Origin: Clostridiales bacterium
GTDB lineage: Bacteria; Bacillota; Clostridia; Lachnospirales; Lachnospiraceae
Direction of reading: 5' to 3'
DNA length: 55,323 nt
Assembly (NCBI GenBank): GCA_012512855.1
Contig: JAAZDK010000253.1
Location: 1 to 55,323, forward strand
Shown piece by piece: positions 19,118 to 28,961 of the stretch. Under the pieces are notes generated by a model. It did no database searches, was not told where the DNA came from, and saw only the letters and a program-made list of their open reading frames with translations. A program made the position numbers and the translations under genes. Within the stretch, counting starts at the first letter, position 1. Each line of letters begins with the position of its first letter.

Positions 19118-20632
19118 ATGAATATGTATGAAAAAGTATGCAGCTTTATATCCGAAAACAATCTGATAGAGGATAATGACAGGATAGTGGTCGGCGTATC
19201 CGGAGGGGCCGATTCTGTCTGTCTTCTTAATATTTTACACAGGCTGAGCCGGAATAGAAATATCAGACTTTTTGCTGTTCATATCAATCATGGCCTTCGG
19301 GGAACAGAAGCGGATCTTGATGAGGAATTTGTAAAAAAAATATGCGTACAATGGGGTATTGAATTATTCTCATTTTCATATGATGTCAGGAGAATTGCTT
19401 CTTGTGAAGGCCTGACGGAGGAGGAGGCCGGGAGGTATATACGTTACCGGACCTTCTATGATGTTTGCGAAAAAAATGCCTGCAGTAAGATCGCAGTTGC
19501 CCATAATAAAAATGACAATGCCGAGACATTTTTGTTTAATCTCTTTCGCGGAAGCGGAATAAAGGGACTTACCGGCATGCAGCCAAAAAGGACCGCCACA
19601 GACGGGCATAATATAGATATTATCAGGCCTCTGTTATGTGTTGAGCGGAAGGAGATAGAAGCCTATTTGCAGTCTGAGGGCATATCCTACAGAACCGATT
19701 CCAGCAACCTGTCCGATGATTATACAAGAAACAGGATAAGAAACAGGATCTTGGCTTATGCGGCAGAGGAAATCAACCGGCAGGCAATAAAAAATATCCA
19801 TGAGGCTTCCTTAAGGCTTCAGGAGGCCTGGGATTATATTGAAGATAATATATCTCTTTGCTATAAAGAAATTGTGGAATGCAGGAGCAACGAGTACCGG
19901 ATACCGGTAAAGGCGCTGCTAAAGGAAGCGGCCATTATACAAAAAGGACTGATAAGGCATATAATAGAAAAGATGACAGGGCGCTTGCGGGATCTGGAGG
20001 CAAAGCATATAGATGCGGTACTTGCCCTGTGTGGCAGGCAGGTGGGCAAGCTGGTGCAGCTGCCTTATGGAATTGTTGCCGAACGGGAGTATGACAATAT
20101 ATTACTGCGTCATATAAGCAGCCGAAGTCGGGAAAACTCACTGGTAGAGCCTGTAACTGTCAAAATACCCGGCACAACCCGGATAACCGGCAGGGATCTT
20201 ATTGTTATTACGGAGCTTTTTGAATACAAAAAGGATATGCAAATACCGAAAAACAGTTGTATTAAATGGTTTGATTATGATAAAATAAAAAATGCTGTTG
20301 AAATTAGGAGCAGGAGAGAAGGAGACTATCTTTGCATCAATTCCTCAGGCGGAATAAAGAAGCTGAAGGATTATTTTATTGATGTAAAGATACCGAAAAG
20401 CTTACGGGACAATCAGCTCCTGGTTACTGATGGCAGTCATGTAATCTGGATTCCCGAAGCCGGAAGCCGGATAAGTGAATATTATAAAGTAGATAAAAGT
20501 ACCAGAAATATACTATTGATGAAGCTGATAAATATGGAAGGAGATTATTATGACAGGCAAGACAAGAGTATTGATTCCGGAGGAACAGATAGAGAAGAGA
20601 ATCAGGGAGCTGGCACAGCAGATAAGCAGTGA
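19118..20632 (+). CDS. tilS: tRNA(Ile)-lysidine synthase
   Basis: IVVGVSGGADSVCLLNIL...AVHINHGLRGTEAD...RNRIRNRIL. Confidence 0.95.
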   Translation: MNMYEKVCSFISENNLIEDNDRIVVGVSGGADSVCLLNILHRLSRNRNIRLFAVHINHGLRGTEADLDEEFVKKICVQWGIELFSFSYDVRRIASCEGLTEEEAGRYIRYRTFYDVCEKNACSKIAVAHNKNDNAETFLFNLFRGSGIKGLTGMQPKRTATDGHNIDIIRPLLCVERKEIEAYLQSEGISYRTDSSNLSDDYTRNRIRNRILAYAAEEINRQAIKNIHEASLRLQEAWDYIEDNISLCYKEIVECRSNEYRIPVKALLKEAAIIQKGLIRHIIEKMTGRLRDLEAKHIDAVLALCGRQVGKLVQLPYGIVAEREYDNILLRHISSRSRENSLVEPVTVKIPGTTRITGRDLIVITELFEYKKDMQIPKNSCIKWFDYDKIKNAVEIRSRREGDYLCINSSGGIKKLKDYFIDVKIPKSLRDNQLLVTDGSHVIWIPEAGSRISEYYKVDKSTRNILLMKLINMEGDYYDRQDKSIDSGGTDREENQGAGTADKQ

Positions 20633-21074
20633 TTATGAAGGAAAGACCATACATCTTATTGTGATACTGAAGGGGAGTATTTTTTTCAGCTGTGAGCTGG
20701 CAAAGAGGCTTACCATACCGGTAACTCTTGATTTTATGTCCGTATCCAGCTACGGAAGCGAAACAGTAAGCTCCGGCAGAGTCAGGATATTGAAGGATCT
20801 GGATGAATCAATCCAGGGGAAGGATGTACTCATAGTTGAGGATATTATTGATTCCGGCAATACCTTGGCCTATCTTAAGGATTTACTGATGGCAAGATCT
20901 CCTAGAAGTCTGGCTATTTGTACCCTGCTGGATAAACCGGAGCGCAGGGTGAACAATGTGGATGTAAAGTATGTAGGCTTTGTTATTCCTGATGAATTTG
21001 TTGTTGGCTATGGTCTGGATTATGACCAATACTACAGAAATCTGCCTTATATTGGAGTTATTGAGCAGGAATAG
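20550..21074 (+). CDS. hpt: Hypoxanthine phosphoribosyltransferase
   Basis: RVLIPEEQIEKRIRELAQQISSDYEGKTIHLIVILKGS...VLIVEDIIDSGNTLAYL; RBS GGAAGGAG. Confidence 0.95.
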   Translation: MTGKTRVLIPEEQIEKRIRELAQQISSDYEGKTIHLIVILKGSIFFSCELAKRLTIPVTLDFMSVSSYGSETVSSGRVRILKDLDESIQGKDVLIVEDIIDSGNTLAYLKDLLMARSPRSLAICTLLDKPERRVNNVDVKYVGFVIPDEFVVGYGLDYDQYYRNLPYIGVIEQE

Positions 21075-21146
21075 GCTTTCATTTATCGAGAAGGAAGGAA
21101 ATCAGCTTTGCTTTATCATAGATAGTATTTATAAGGAGGTTGTTCA

Positions 21147-22973
21147 GTGAGGAAACAGATGAAGGGATATGGCTTCTATTTCATCATATTGCTGATAGTG
21201 CTGGCGACACTATACCTATCCAACAGTATTGATATAAAAGGTCCTGATGAATATTCTATATCCCAGTTCGAGAAGGATATTGAAGATGATAGAATCAGAC
21301 ATGTTGAAATTCATCCCAATGTAGAGGTCCCAACGGGTGAGATAACGGTAATTACCGCGGATGATAAGGAAAAAAGCTTTTATGTGACAGATACAGGCTT
21401 GGTTGAGGATTTGGCCAGAGAGGCCGGTGTAAGTATATATGTCCATAATGTATCAAAGCCCAATTGGTTTTTGACTTCGGTACTGCCTTACATTCTGGTA
21501 TTTATAATTATCGTTGTTCTCTTTTCCTTCATGTCTAACCAGGCGGCGGTCGGAGGCGGCAACAGCAAGGTTATGAACTTCGGAAAAAGCAGAGCCAAGC
21601 TGACCACGGATGAACATAAAACCACCACCTTCAAGAATGTTGCAGGTCTGGATGAAGAAAAGGATGAATTGAAGGAAATTGTAGATTTCTTAAAATCCCC
21701 CAAAAAATATATACAGGTGGGAGCCAGAATTCCAAAGGGAATTTTGCTGGTAGGCCCTCCGGGAACAGGTAAAACCCTGCTGGGCAAGGCTGTGGCAGGT
21801 GAGGCCGGCGTTCCCTTCTTCTCCATATCAGGTTCCGATTTCGTGGAAATGTTTGTTGGCGTCGGTGCCTCCAGAGTAAGGGATTTGTTTGAGGAGGCAA
21901 AGAAGAATGCGCCCTGCATTATTTTTATAGATGAGATAGATGCGGTTGCAAGACGAAGAGGAACAGGCATGGGCGGAGGCCATGACGAAAGAGAGCAGAC
22001 CCTGAACCAGCTGCTGGTGGAAATGGACGGCTTCGGCGTCAATGAAGGAATAATTGTAATGGCGGCCACCAACAGGGTTGATATACTTGATCCGGCCATA
22101 CTCAGACCTGGCCGCTTTGATCGTAAGGTGGCGGTAGGCAAGCCGGATGTTAAGGGCAGGGAGGAAATCCTGCAGGTACATGCCAGGAATAAGCCTCTTG
22201 GAGATGATGTAGACCTGAAGCAGGTGGCACAGACTACAGCCGGCTTTACCGGAGCGGATCTGGAAAATCTGCTGAATGAGGCGGCCATAGGAGCAGCCCG
22301 GGAAAACCGTTCATATATTAACGCAGAGGATATAAAGAAGGCATTTATTAAGGTTGGTATAGGTACTGAGAAAAAGAGCAAGATTATCACTGAGAAGGAG
22401 AAAAGGATTACGGCCTATCATGAGGCCGGGCATGCCATCCTTTTCCATGCCCTTCCTGATGTAGGCCCGGTATATACAGTATCAATCATACCTACCGGCA
22501 CCGGAGCAGCGGGCTTTACGATGCCTTTGCCTGAGAAGGATGAAATGTTCAATACCAGAAGCAGGATGAGGCAGGAGATTATAGTTGATCTTGCCGGAAG
22601 GGCGGCTGAAGAGCTGATATTTGATGACATTACCACAGGAGCCTCACAGGATATCAAGGTGGCCACGAAAACTGCAAGAGCCATGGTAACCCGCTATGGT
22701 TTCTCCGATGTCATAGGAATGGTTAATTATGATAATGACGATGATGAGATATTTATAGGCAGGGATCTGGCGCATACCAGAAGCTACAGTGAGAACATCG
22801 CCAACCGGATAGATGATGAGGTTAAGAGAATCATTGATGAATGCTATACCGAGGCAAAGAGAATTCTCATGGAGAATATAGATATTCTTCATAAGTGTGC
22901 CAATCTGTTAATTGAAAAGGAAAGAATCACCAGAGAAGAATTTGAAGCTCTGTTTGAGGAAAAGACCGCATAA
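21147..22973 (+). CDS. ftsH: ATP-dependent zinc metalloprotease FtsH
   Basis: [23 protein letters not shown]..., [28 protein letters not shown] zinc site; GTG start after AAGGAGG. Confidence 0.98.
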   Translation: MRKQMKGYGFYFIILLIVLATLYLSNSIDIKGPDEYSISQFEKDIEDDRIRHVEIHPNVEVPTGEITVITADDKEKSFYVTDTGLVEDLAREAGVSIYVHNVSKPNWFLTSVLPYILVFIIIVVLFSFMSNQAAVGGGNSKVMNFGKSRAKLTTDEHKTTTFKNVAGLDEEKDELKEIVDFLKSPKKYIQVGARIPKGILLVGPPGTGKTLLGKAVAGEAGVPFFSISGSDFVEMFVGVGASRVRDLFEEAKKNAPCIIFIDEIDAVARRRGTGMGGGHDEREQTLNQLLVEMDGFGVNEGIIVMAATNRVDILDPAILRPGRFDRKVAVGKPDVKGREEILQVHARNKPLGDDVDLKQVAQTTAGFTGADLENLLNEAAIGAARENRSYINAEDIKKAFIKVGIGTEKKSKIITEKEKRITAYHEAGHAILFHALPDVGPVYTVSIIPTGTGAAGFTMPLPEKDEMFNTRSRMRQEIIVDLAGRAAEELIFDDITTGASQDIKVATKTARAMVTRYGFSDVIGMVNYDNDDDEIFIGRDLAHTRSYSENIANRIDDEVKRIIDECYTEAKRILMENIDILHKCANLLIEKERITREEFEALFEEKTA

Positions 22974-23145
22974 GATAGAAATGACAGCAATACATTTGTG
23001 CAAAACGCCGAAAAAATTAAAAAATGTTTGTAAAGTTTGTGCACACTTATTTGAATCATTATGCTATACTATGCAATGTAAACCCCAATACATTATATAG
23101 TTTTTGCTACATCCCCATAAGTAACAAAAATACCTTCTCCGAAAA

Positions 23146-23177
23146 GAGCAGTCACATAGCGTGACTGCTCTTTTTTT
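23146..23177 (+). terminator. Strong rho-independent terminator downstream of ftsH
   Basis: GAGCAGTCAC-ATAGC-GTGACTGCTC-TTTTTTT. Confidence 0.93.
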
Positions 23178-23405
23178 GATCAAGATGGGTTATTTTTACG
23201 ATTTTTGTACCTGATAAACTACATCCTTGCCTTTTATTTGATTTTATATGCCTGATAAAAAAATAAGTATTTGCATAAATCGATTTTTTTCGATATAAAT
23301 GCACATACTGACTTTAGAGAAGATATTGAGCGGAGAAAGATTAACTGCAGGAATACACGTCGATATCTGAAAATGTATATCAAAAGCAAAAATGGAGGGG
23401 TTGAT

Positions 23406-23831
23406 ATGTTAATAGCCAGGAATTCTTTTTTTAAGTATCTTTTTTTATTCCTTATCGGGGGATTCGCTTATGGAGCAATTGAAAATCTGTCAAGAGGCTA
23501 TTCCCATATTTCCATGTTTATCGCAGGCGGCATTTGCTTTATTCTAATAGGCATACTTAATGACAGGCGAAAAAAACTCTCGTTAATCGGCAGAATGGCT
23601 ATTTCGGCCGTAATCATAACAATAGTTGAGTTTATTGTGGGAATGATAGTCAATATCTGGCTTAAGCTTGATGTCTGGGACTATTCCCACATGCCCTTTA
23701 ATCTGATGGGGCAAATATGTCCTCTGTATTCAATTTTTTGGTTTTTTATATCCTTTGCAGCTATTATGATGGATGCTTATATCAGGCGACGTTTGTTAAA
23801 AGAAGAGGGGAGCCGCCTTCAGCTCCCTTAA
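23406..23831 (+). CDS. Putative ABC-transporter permease (CmpB-like) small membrane protein
   Basis: 4-TM-like protein with YGAIENLSRGYSHISMFIAGG and VWDYSHMPFNLMGQICPLYSIFWF; start at internal ATG after GGAGGGG. Confidence 0.75.
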   Translation: MLIARNSFFKYLFLFLIGGFAYGAIENLSRGYSHISMFIAGGICFILIGILNDRRKKLSLIGRMAISAVIITIVEFIVGMIVNIWLKLDVWDYSHMPFNLMGQICPLYSIFWFFISFAAIMMDAYIRRRLLKEEGSRLQLP

Positions 23832-24718
23832 TTTGGTACTATGATGCAATACTTGTCCAGAAGCTCTATCGGATGATAGGAAAGCTTGGACTTTCGCAGA
23901 CCCTCGTCGCCAACATCGTCTTCCCGGTTTATATATGAAATTCCGTAGGAGAGCATATCGCTTGCAAATTCCTTTACTATCATTTGATAAGCCCCCTCAT
24001 AATCCCTTATTGCCTTCTCTACATGGCAGTATAGGGTATCCTGCACTATTTCTCCTACAGTCATGGCTATTATCCGGCCATCCACCTCAATAAAGGCTCC
24101 CTTGAGCCTGAAATGGTCAAAATAGGACATAAGCTCGATCGCTCTTCTTAACTCTTCCTGTGCCAGGGAGCTTTCTTTTGCGTGCTCTTTGCCAAAGTCT
24201 ACAAGAAAATCAGTTACTCTCTGAATATTGTCCGAATTTATTCTGTGATAGCTGTAGTCAGGATAAAGCTTTTTAAATTTATTTATATGATTTCTCTGAC
24301 CGCTGTAGCGCCTGCCGGCCATTTCCGCCAAGTCCTTTGCCAGATATAAATAATCCGCCCAGTCACGGTTTGGCTGGGATGGTATGGTGCCATGATATTT
24401 TTCAACTATATCCGGGACAACTTCCTTTGGGACTGTACAGAACCATAAGGGTATGTTCTGGCTGCTGCAATATTCCTTCAGGGCATTAATTGCCCTGTCG
24501 AAGGAGCCGCTGCCGACAGGGTAGGTAAAGGCGGTTCTGTTGTAGAACTTAACCCGGTAGAGCAGCATGTCCTCATAGATTGCATAGCTGGTTTTATAAA
24601 AATCCCGCCACATATACATGGCTCCCAGCGTATAGTCAGCGGTACGCCCTCTTTTGTATTTGAAAAAGTCAAGTGCCAACAATATATTATCAGCATCGAT
24701 AAGCTCAAAATTAAGCAT
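23828..24718 (-). CDS. DUF2156 / phosphatidylglycerol lysyltransferase-like (GNAT-fold) protein
   Basis: Family-like RYSGQRNHINKFKKLYPDYSYHRI...HVEKAIRDYEGAYQMIVKEFA...INREDDVGDEGLRKSKLSYHPIELLDKY. Confidence 0.82.
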   Translation of the reverse strand: MLNFELIDADNILLALDFFKYKRGRTADYTLGAMYMWRDFYKTSYAIYEDMLLYRVKFYNRTAFTYPVGSGSFDRAINALKEYCSSQNIPLWFCTVPKEVVPDIVEKYHGTIPSQPNRDWADYLYLAKDLAEMAGRRYSGQRNHINKFKKLYPDYSYHRINSDNIQRVTDFLVDFGKEHAKESSLAQEELRRAIELMSYFDHFRLKGAFIEVDGRIIAMTVGEIVQDTLYCHVEKAIRDYEGAYQMIVKEFASDMLSYGISYINREDDVGDEGLRKSKLSYHPIELLDKYCIIVPN

Positions 24719-25024
24719 TTGTAACCTCCAAATCCGCTATTCCTTCTTGAGTGCATTAACTATCTTAGTGAATAATCCTTAGCAATAACGCAAGGATATA
24801 ATATCATGACTGATTAGAATTTGTCTATCATCATGGATACACATGAATATTATTCAACGGGATAGATTTGTTTATCCCGACATATGCAAAAAGATGGTAG
24901 CTGTCCTTAATTTAATATGCTAGAATTAATAGCAGCCGGCAGCAAAGAAGACGTAGCGCAGGTTTGGACACTGCCGGTAAAATAACGGCCTGTAATTGGC
25001 CCGGGGAAGGGTGTAAGATTGCTT

Positions 25025-26839
25025 ATGAAGCTGCTGCTTGTAGCGCTTAATGCAAAATATATACATTCAAATCTTGCTGTATACAGTCTTAAATCATATG
25101 CAAAGGAATATGCAGATTATATAGAAATAGCCGAATTTACCATAAACCAGGCCGATGAGGAGGTACTAAGGGGCATTTACAGGAGCAAGGCCGATATAGT
25201 CGCCTTCTCCTGTTATATCTGGAATATAAGCATGGTAAAAAGGATTATAAACCAGCTGAAAAAGATATGCCCCCAGGTTAAGGTTTGGCTTGGAGGCCCG
25301 GAGGTATCCTTCCATGCCGAAGACTTCCTGAGACAAAACCCTGCTGCAGATGGTATCGTAATAGGCGAAGGGGAACAGACCTTTCTGGAATTGGTTCGCT
25401 ATTATCTGGAGGAGAATGCCTATCTTGATGACATAGCCGGGCTGGTTTTTGCTCCGGGGGCCAGAACAGAAGCAGATAAGGGGGCTATGAAAATAGGAGT
25501 AAATGGAGCAGATAAGAAAGCTCCAGATAAAACGGATGATAAGGCGTATATTGTTTCGACAGGACAAAGGCTGCAAATATCCCTGGACAGCCTTCCCTTT
25601 CCATATGAGGATCTGCTGGGAACAAGCGGGGCACTTAGTAATAGGATTATATATTATGAAAGCAGCAGGGGCTGCCCTTATTCCTGCAGCTACTGTCTGT
25701 CATCAATTGATAAGGGCCTGCGCTTCAGGGATATCAGTCTGGTGAAGAAGGAGCTGAAGGCCTTTATAGACCATGGACTTGCGCAGGTAAAATTTGTGGA
25801 CCGCACCTTTAACTGCAGCAAAAAGCATGCCATGGAGATATGGAGCTTCATCAGGGAGCATGATAACGGAATGACTAATTTCCATTTTGAGATCTCGGCG
25901 GATTTGCTGGATAATGAGGAGTTAGAGCTGCTTTCCTGCCTAAGGCCCGGACAGGTACAGTTTGAGATAGGTGTTCAGACAACAAACCCTGACAGCCTGC
26001 AGGCAATTCACAGAAGAATGGATCTGGAAAGGTTAAGTGAAAATGTCAGAAAATTAAGGGAAAACAATAATATACACCTGCATCTTGACCTTATTGCGGG
26101 ACTGCCGTTGGAGGACTATGCCTCATTTGAAAAATCCTTTAATTATGTATATTCCCTGAAGCCCCATCAGCTGCAGCTGGGCTTTTTAAAGGTGCTTAAG
26201 GGCTCATGTATGGAAAAGGATTCTGCCCGCTACGGAATTATATACCGAGAGGAACCGCCCTACGAGGTTTTATACACAGATTGCCTGTCGTTTGATGAGA
26301 TGCTTAAATTGAAAGGCATTTGTGAGATGGTGGAGCTTTACTTCAACAGCGGCCAGTTTTCAAATTCAATTGGATATCTTGAGCATTTCTTTGACTCACC
26401 CATGAAGCTTTATGAGGCCCTGCACAGCTTTTATGAAAAAAGGGGACTGGAAGGCTTCCAGCACAGCAGAATAAAAAGGTATGAAATACTACTAGATTTT
26501 TTCCGGGAACTAATGTTAAAATTTAATATGTCAGACAATTTATTGCTTAAAACCGAATTATTCAAGGAACTGCTGATATATGATCTTTGCCTGAGGGAGA
26601 ATCTGAAGTCACGACCCGGCTTTGACACAAAAAGGCGCAACAGAGAGGAAATCAAAAGGCTGTATGACAGCTTCAGGAGTAGGGGAAGCTTCATTCATAT
26701 AGAGACCTTTGGCTTTGACATAAGGGCGGCCGTATTAACAGGTGAGCTTATTCCCAAAAAGCAGGCTGTCATATTTGATTATGACAAAAGAGATCCCTTA
26801 AGCAACTCGGCGAAAGTAGATTTTATAGATTTGTCATGA
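25025..26839 (+). CDS. B12-binding domain radical SAM protein (DUF4080-like C-terminus)
   Basis: N-terminal cobalamin-binding-like domain (VWLGGPEVSF..), CxxxCxxC in SRGCPYSCSYCLSS. Confidence 0.88.
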   Translation: MKLLLVALNAKYIHSNLAVYSLKSYAKEYADYIEIAEFTINQADEEVLRGIYRSKADIVAFSCYIWNISMVKRIINQLKKICPQVKVWLGGPEVSFHAEDFLRQNPAADGIVIGEGEQTFLELVRYYLEENAYLDDIAGLVFAPGARTEADKGAMKIGVNGADKKAPDKTDDKAYIVSTGQRLQISLDSLPFPYEDLLGTSGALSNRIIYYESSRGCPYSCSYCLSSIDKGLRFRDISLVKKELKAFIDHGLAQVKFVDRTFNCSKKHAMEIWSFIREHDNGMTNFHFEISADLLDNEELELLSCLRPGQVQFEIGVQTTNPDSLQAIHRRMDLERLSENVRKLRENNNIHLHLDLIAGLPLEDYASFEKSFNYVYSLKPHQLQLGFLKVLKGSCMEKDSARYGIIYREEPPYEVLYTDCLSFDEMLKLKGICEMVELYFNSGQFSNSIGYLEHFFDSPMKLYEALHSFYEKRGLEGFQHSRIKRYEILLDFFRELMLKFNMSDNLLLKTELFKELLIYDLCLRENLKSRPGFDTKRRNREEIKRLYDSFRSRGSFIHIETFGFDIRAAVLTGELIPKKQAVIFDYDKRDPLSNSAKVDFIDLS

Positions 26840-27049
26840 TATACAGGTTACAGATGATTGCAGACTTTTTGAAAACAGGCTGCCGCTTGGTGTTACCCTG
26901 ATTACGTTCGTCAGTTGCAGTGATGCATGAAATTGAAGTAAGCATATTTGCAGGCAATCAGATATCGGCAGTTCTGAGCGAAAAAGTGATGCTGGATTTA
27001 AAATCGGCTGCAATTTACAAAAGCTATAGAAGAAAGGCATGTTGTTGCT

Positions 27050-27724
27050 ATGATAAAAAGAATAACACAAAAGGACAGGCGGAAGGTGGAAAGGATACTG
27101 GCCGCTCTGGATGAGAAATATAAGCTGGACGGCAAATGCTTTCTTAATTATGAGACTCCCTGGCAACTGTTGATTGCCACCATTCTCAGTGCCCAATGTA
27201 CTGATGACAGAGTCAATCAGGTTACAAAGGAGCTGTTTAGGAAATACGACAGTCTGGAGGCCTTTGCACATGCGGACCAAAGGGAGCTTGAAAGGGATAT
27301 ATTCTCTACCGGTTTTTACAAAAATAAGGCTAAAAACATCATAGCATGCGCGCAGAAGCTGATTACAGAGCATGGAGGTGAGGTTCCGAAGGATATTGAG
27401 GAACTGACAAAACTGCCCGGAGTCGGTAGAAAGACAGGAAATGTGATTAGAGGCCATATTTATAATGAGCCAAGTATTGTTGTAGACACTCACGTAAAAA
27501 GAATATCCAAAAGACTAGGCTTTACAAAGGAAGAGGATCCGGTCAGGGTGGAATTCGACCTGATGAAGCTGCTTCCCAGACAAAACTGGATCAGGTATAA
27601 CCAGCAGATTATCACCCACGGCCGCACAATATGTACCGCAAGGAGCCCCAAATGCAATGAGTGCTTCCTGAGGGAGGATTGCAGCTACGCCGCCTCGAAA
27701 ATAATTTATAAAAATCTTGATTGA
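27050..27724 (+). CDS. nth: Endonuclease III
   Basis: HhH LPGVGRKTGNVI, VDTHVKRISKRLG, C-terminal 4Fe-4S cysteines C..C..C.....C. Confidence 0.95.
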   Translation: MIKRITQKDRRKVERILAALDEKYKLDGKCFLNYETPWQLLIATILSAQCTDDRVNQVTKELFRKYDSLEAFAHADQRELERDIFSTGFYKNKAKNIIACAQKLITEHGGEVPKDIEELTKLPGVGRKTGNVIRGHIYNEPSIVVDTHVKRISKRLGFTKEEDPVRVEFDLMKLLPRQNWIRYNQQIITHGRTICTARSPKCNECFLREDCSYAASKIIYKNLD

Positions 27725-27803
27725 ATAGCTAAAATATCATAGAATTAACATAATATTTTTGCTTACGGACCGGGATATAACAGGTTGCCCAGGAGATAAT
27801 AAG

Positions 27804-28421
27804 CTATGACGGAATTAATTCTTTAATACTGCGAATTAATTTTTCCTTCCCATGTATACTTATATCGGATAACTGACTTATCAGTGCTTCTATCTTATCC
27901 GGCTCGTTATGCTGCCTGTAGATTTCAGCAAGCAGCTTATATGCTCCTGGTACATCTATTTTTAGGGAGAGGGCATATTCAAGAACTATGCGGGCTTCGT
28001 CAAGATATGAGCTGTCATATAAGCGCCTGGCCCATTTATACAGTATGCTGACCAGAATTATATAATTATTCTCATATTCAATCAGACGCTGCAGATTGGC
28101 TATACCGTACTGTTCCTTCAGCTGGGTATTGCTGATTCCTGACAGATTCAGAATCCTTTTATCTGCAAGCTTTATTATGGTATCACGATAGGAGTTAAGG
28201 GTTGCGTCCTCTTTCTCATTAAGGGGAAGCCTGTTTAAATCGATCGTTATATAGTCAAGGCCCGAAATGTCTCTGCTCCTTGACAGATTAGCCCGGCTTT
28301 CCCTGCTCCAGAAATCCTCATCGGAGCCTTTTTGACCCCGGCCTGTCTTGCGAAGCTGGATATTGAGCCAGGCTGCGAATATGATTATCAATATAGGTAG
28401 TACACGCAAAAAAACATGCAT
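27804..28421 (-). CDS. Hypothetical membrane-anchored protein with TPR-like C-terminus
   Basis: 205-aa ORF, N-terminal TM (VLPILIIIFAAWL), helical repeats near ARIVLEYALSLKIDVPGAYKLLAEIYRQHNEPDK. Confidence 0.55.
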   Translation of the reverse strand: MHVFLRVLPILIIIFAAWLNIQLRKTGRGQKGSDEDFWSRESRANLSRSRDISGLDYITIDLNRLPLNEKEDATLNSYRDTIIKLADKRILNLSGISNTQLKEQYGIANLQRLIEYENNYIILVSILYKWARRLYDSSYLDEARIVLEYALSLKIDVPGAYKLLAEIYRQHNEPDKIEALISQLSDISIHGKEKLIRSIKELIPS

Positions 28422-28623
28422 ATGGTTTATGTCCTTTCTGAATATGATATAAATAATATGATATAATTAATTAGTAATTGCAAAAGCGGACAATTAGGTA
28501 TATATTTCATTAACAGATGAGATAGCACAAGCCGGAAGCAATGAAAATCTGCAGATCCGGCGAAAGAATAAAACAGACAATTAATCTATCGGCTTTTTCG
28601 TCAAGAAAAAAAGGGAGGTATAT

Positions 28624-28728
28624 ATGAAATTCAACAGCAAAAAAACCCAAAGAATAATATCAACAGTTATTGCAGTGATACTGGTATTATCATTTGTATT
28701 AAGCTATGTTTTAAGTCTGGTTAAGTAA
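28624..28728 (+). CDS. Small single-TM protein, 34 aa (absent from the supplied ORF track)
   Basis: AAAGGGAGG RBS 7 nt upstream of ATG; MKFNSKKTQRIISTVIAVILVLSFVLSYVLSLVK*. Confidence 0.65.
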   Translation: MKFNSKKTQRIISTVIAVILVLSFVLSYVLSLVK

Positions 28729-28961
28729 AGCACCATAGCTAAAGCATACAAAAACGAGGATAAAAAGTCAATCAGTGAAAGATTTACTTGAATAGTATGC
28801 AGTTTATGCTACAATAGGAAGAAGTTACATAATCCGGATGATTATTAAGTCTGTTCTATAGGATTATTGATTCCTGTAGGACTGCATCACATAAGAAAAC
28901 CTTGGAGAGTTTGCTTTGTCCATGTTGCAATAATCAGCATATTAATTTAAGGGGGAAAAAT

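Noticed and set aside
21488-22390. 300-aa minus-strand ORF
   Set aside because: Fully antisense to ftsH, whose motifs are unmistakable; composition looks like a shadow frame.
22912-23100. 62-aa plus-strand ORF after ftsH
   Set aside because: Overlaps the ftsH 3' end out of frame, with no RBS and no recognisable features.
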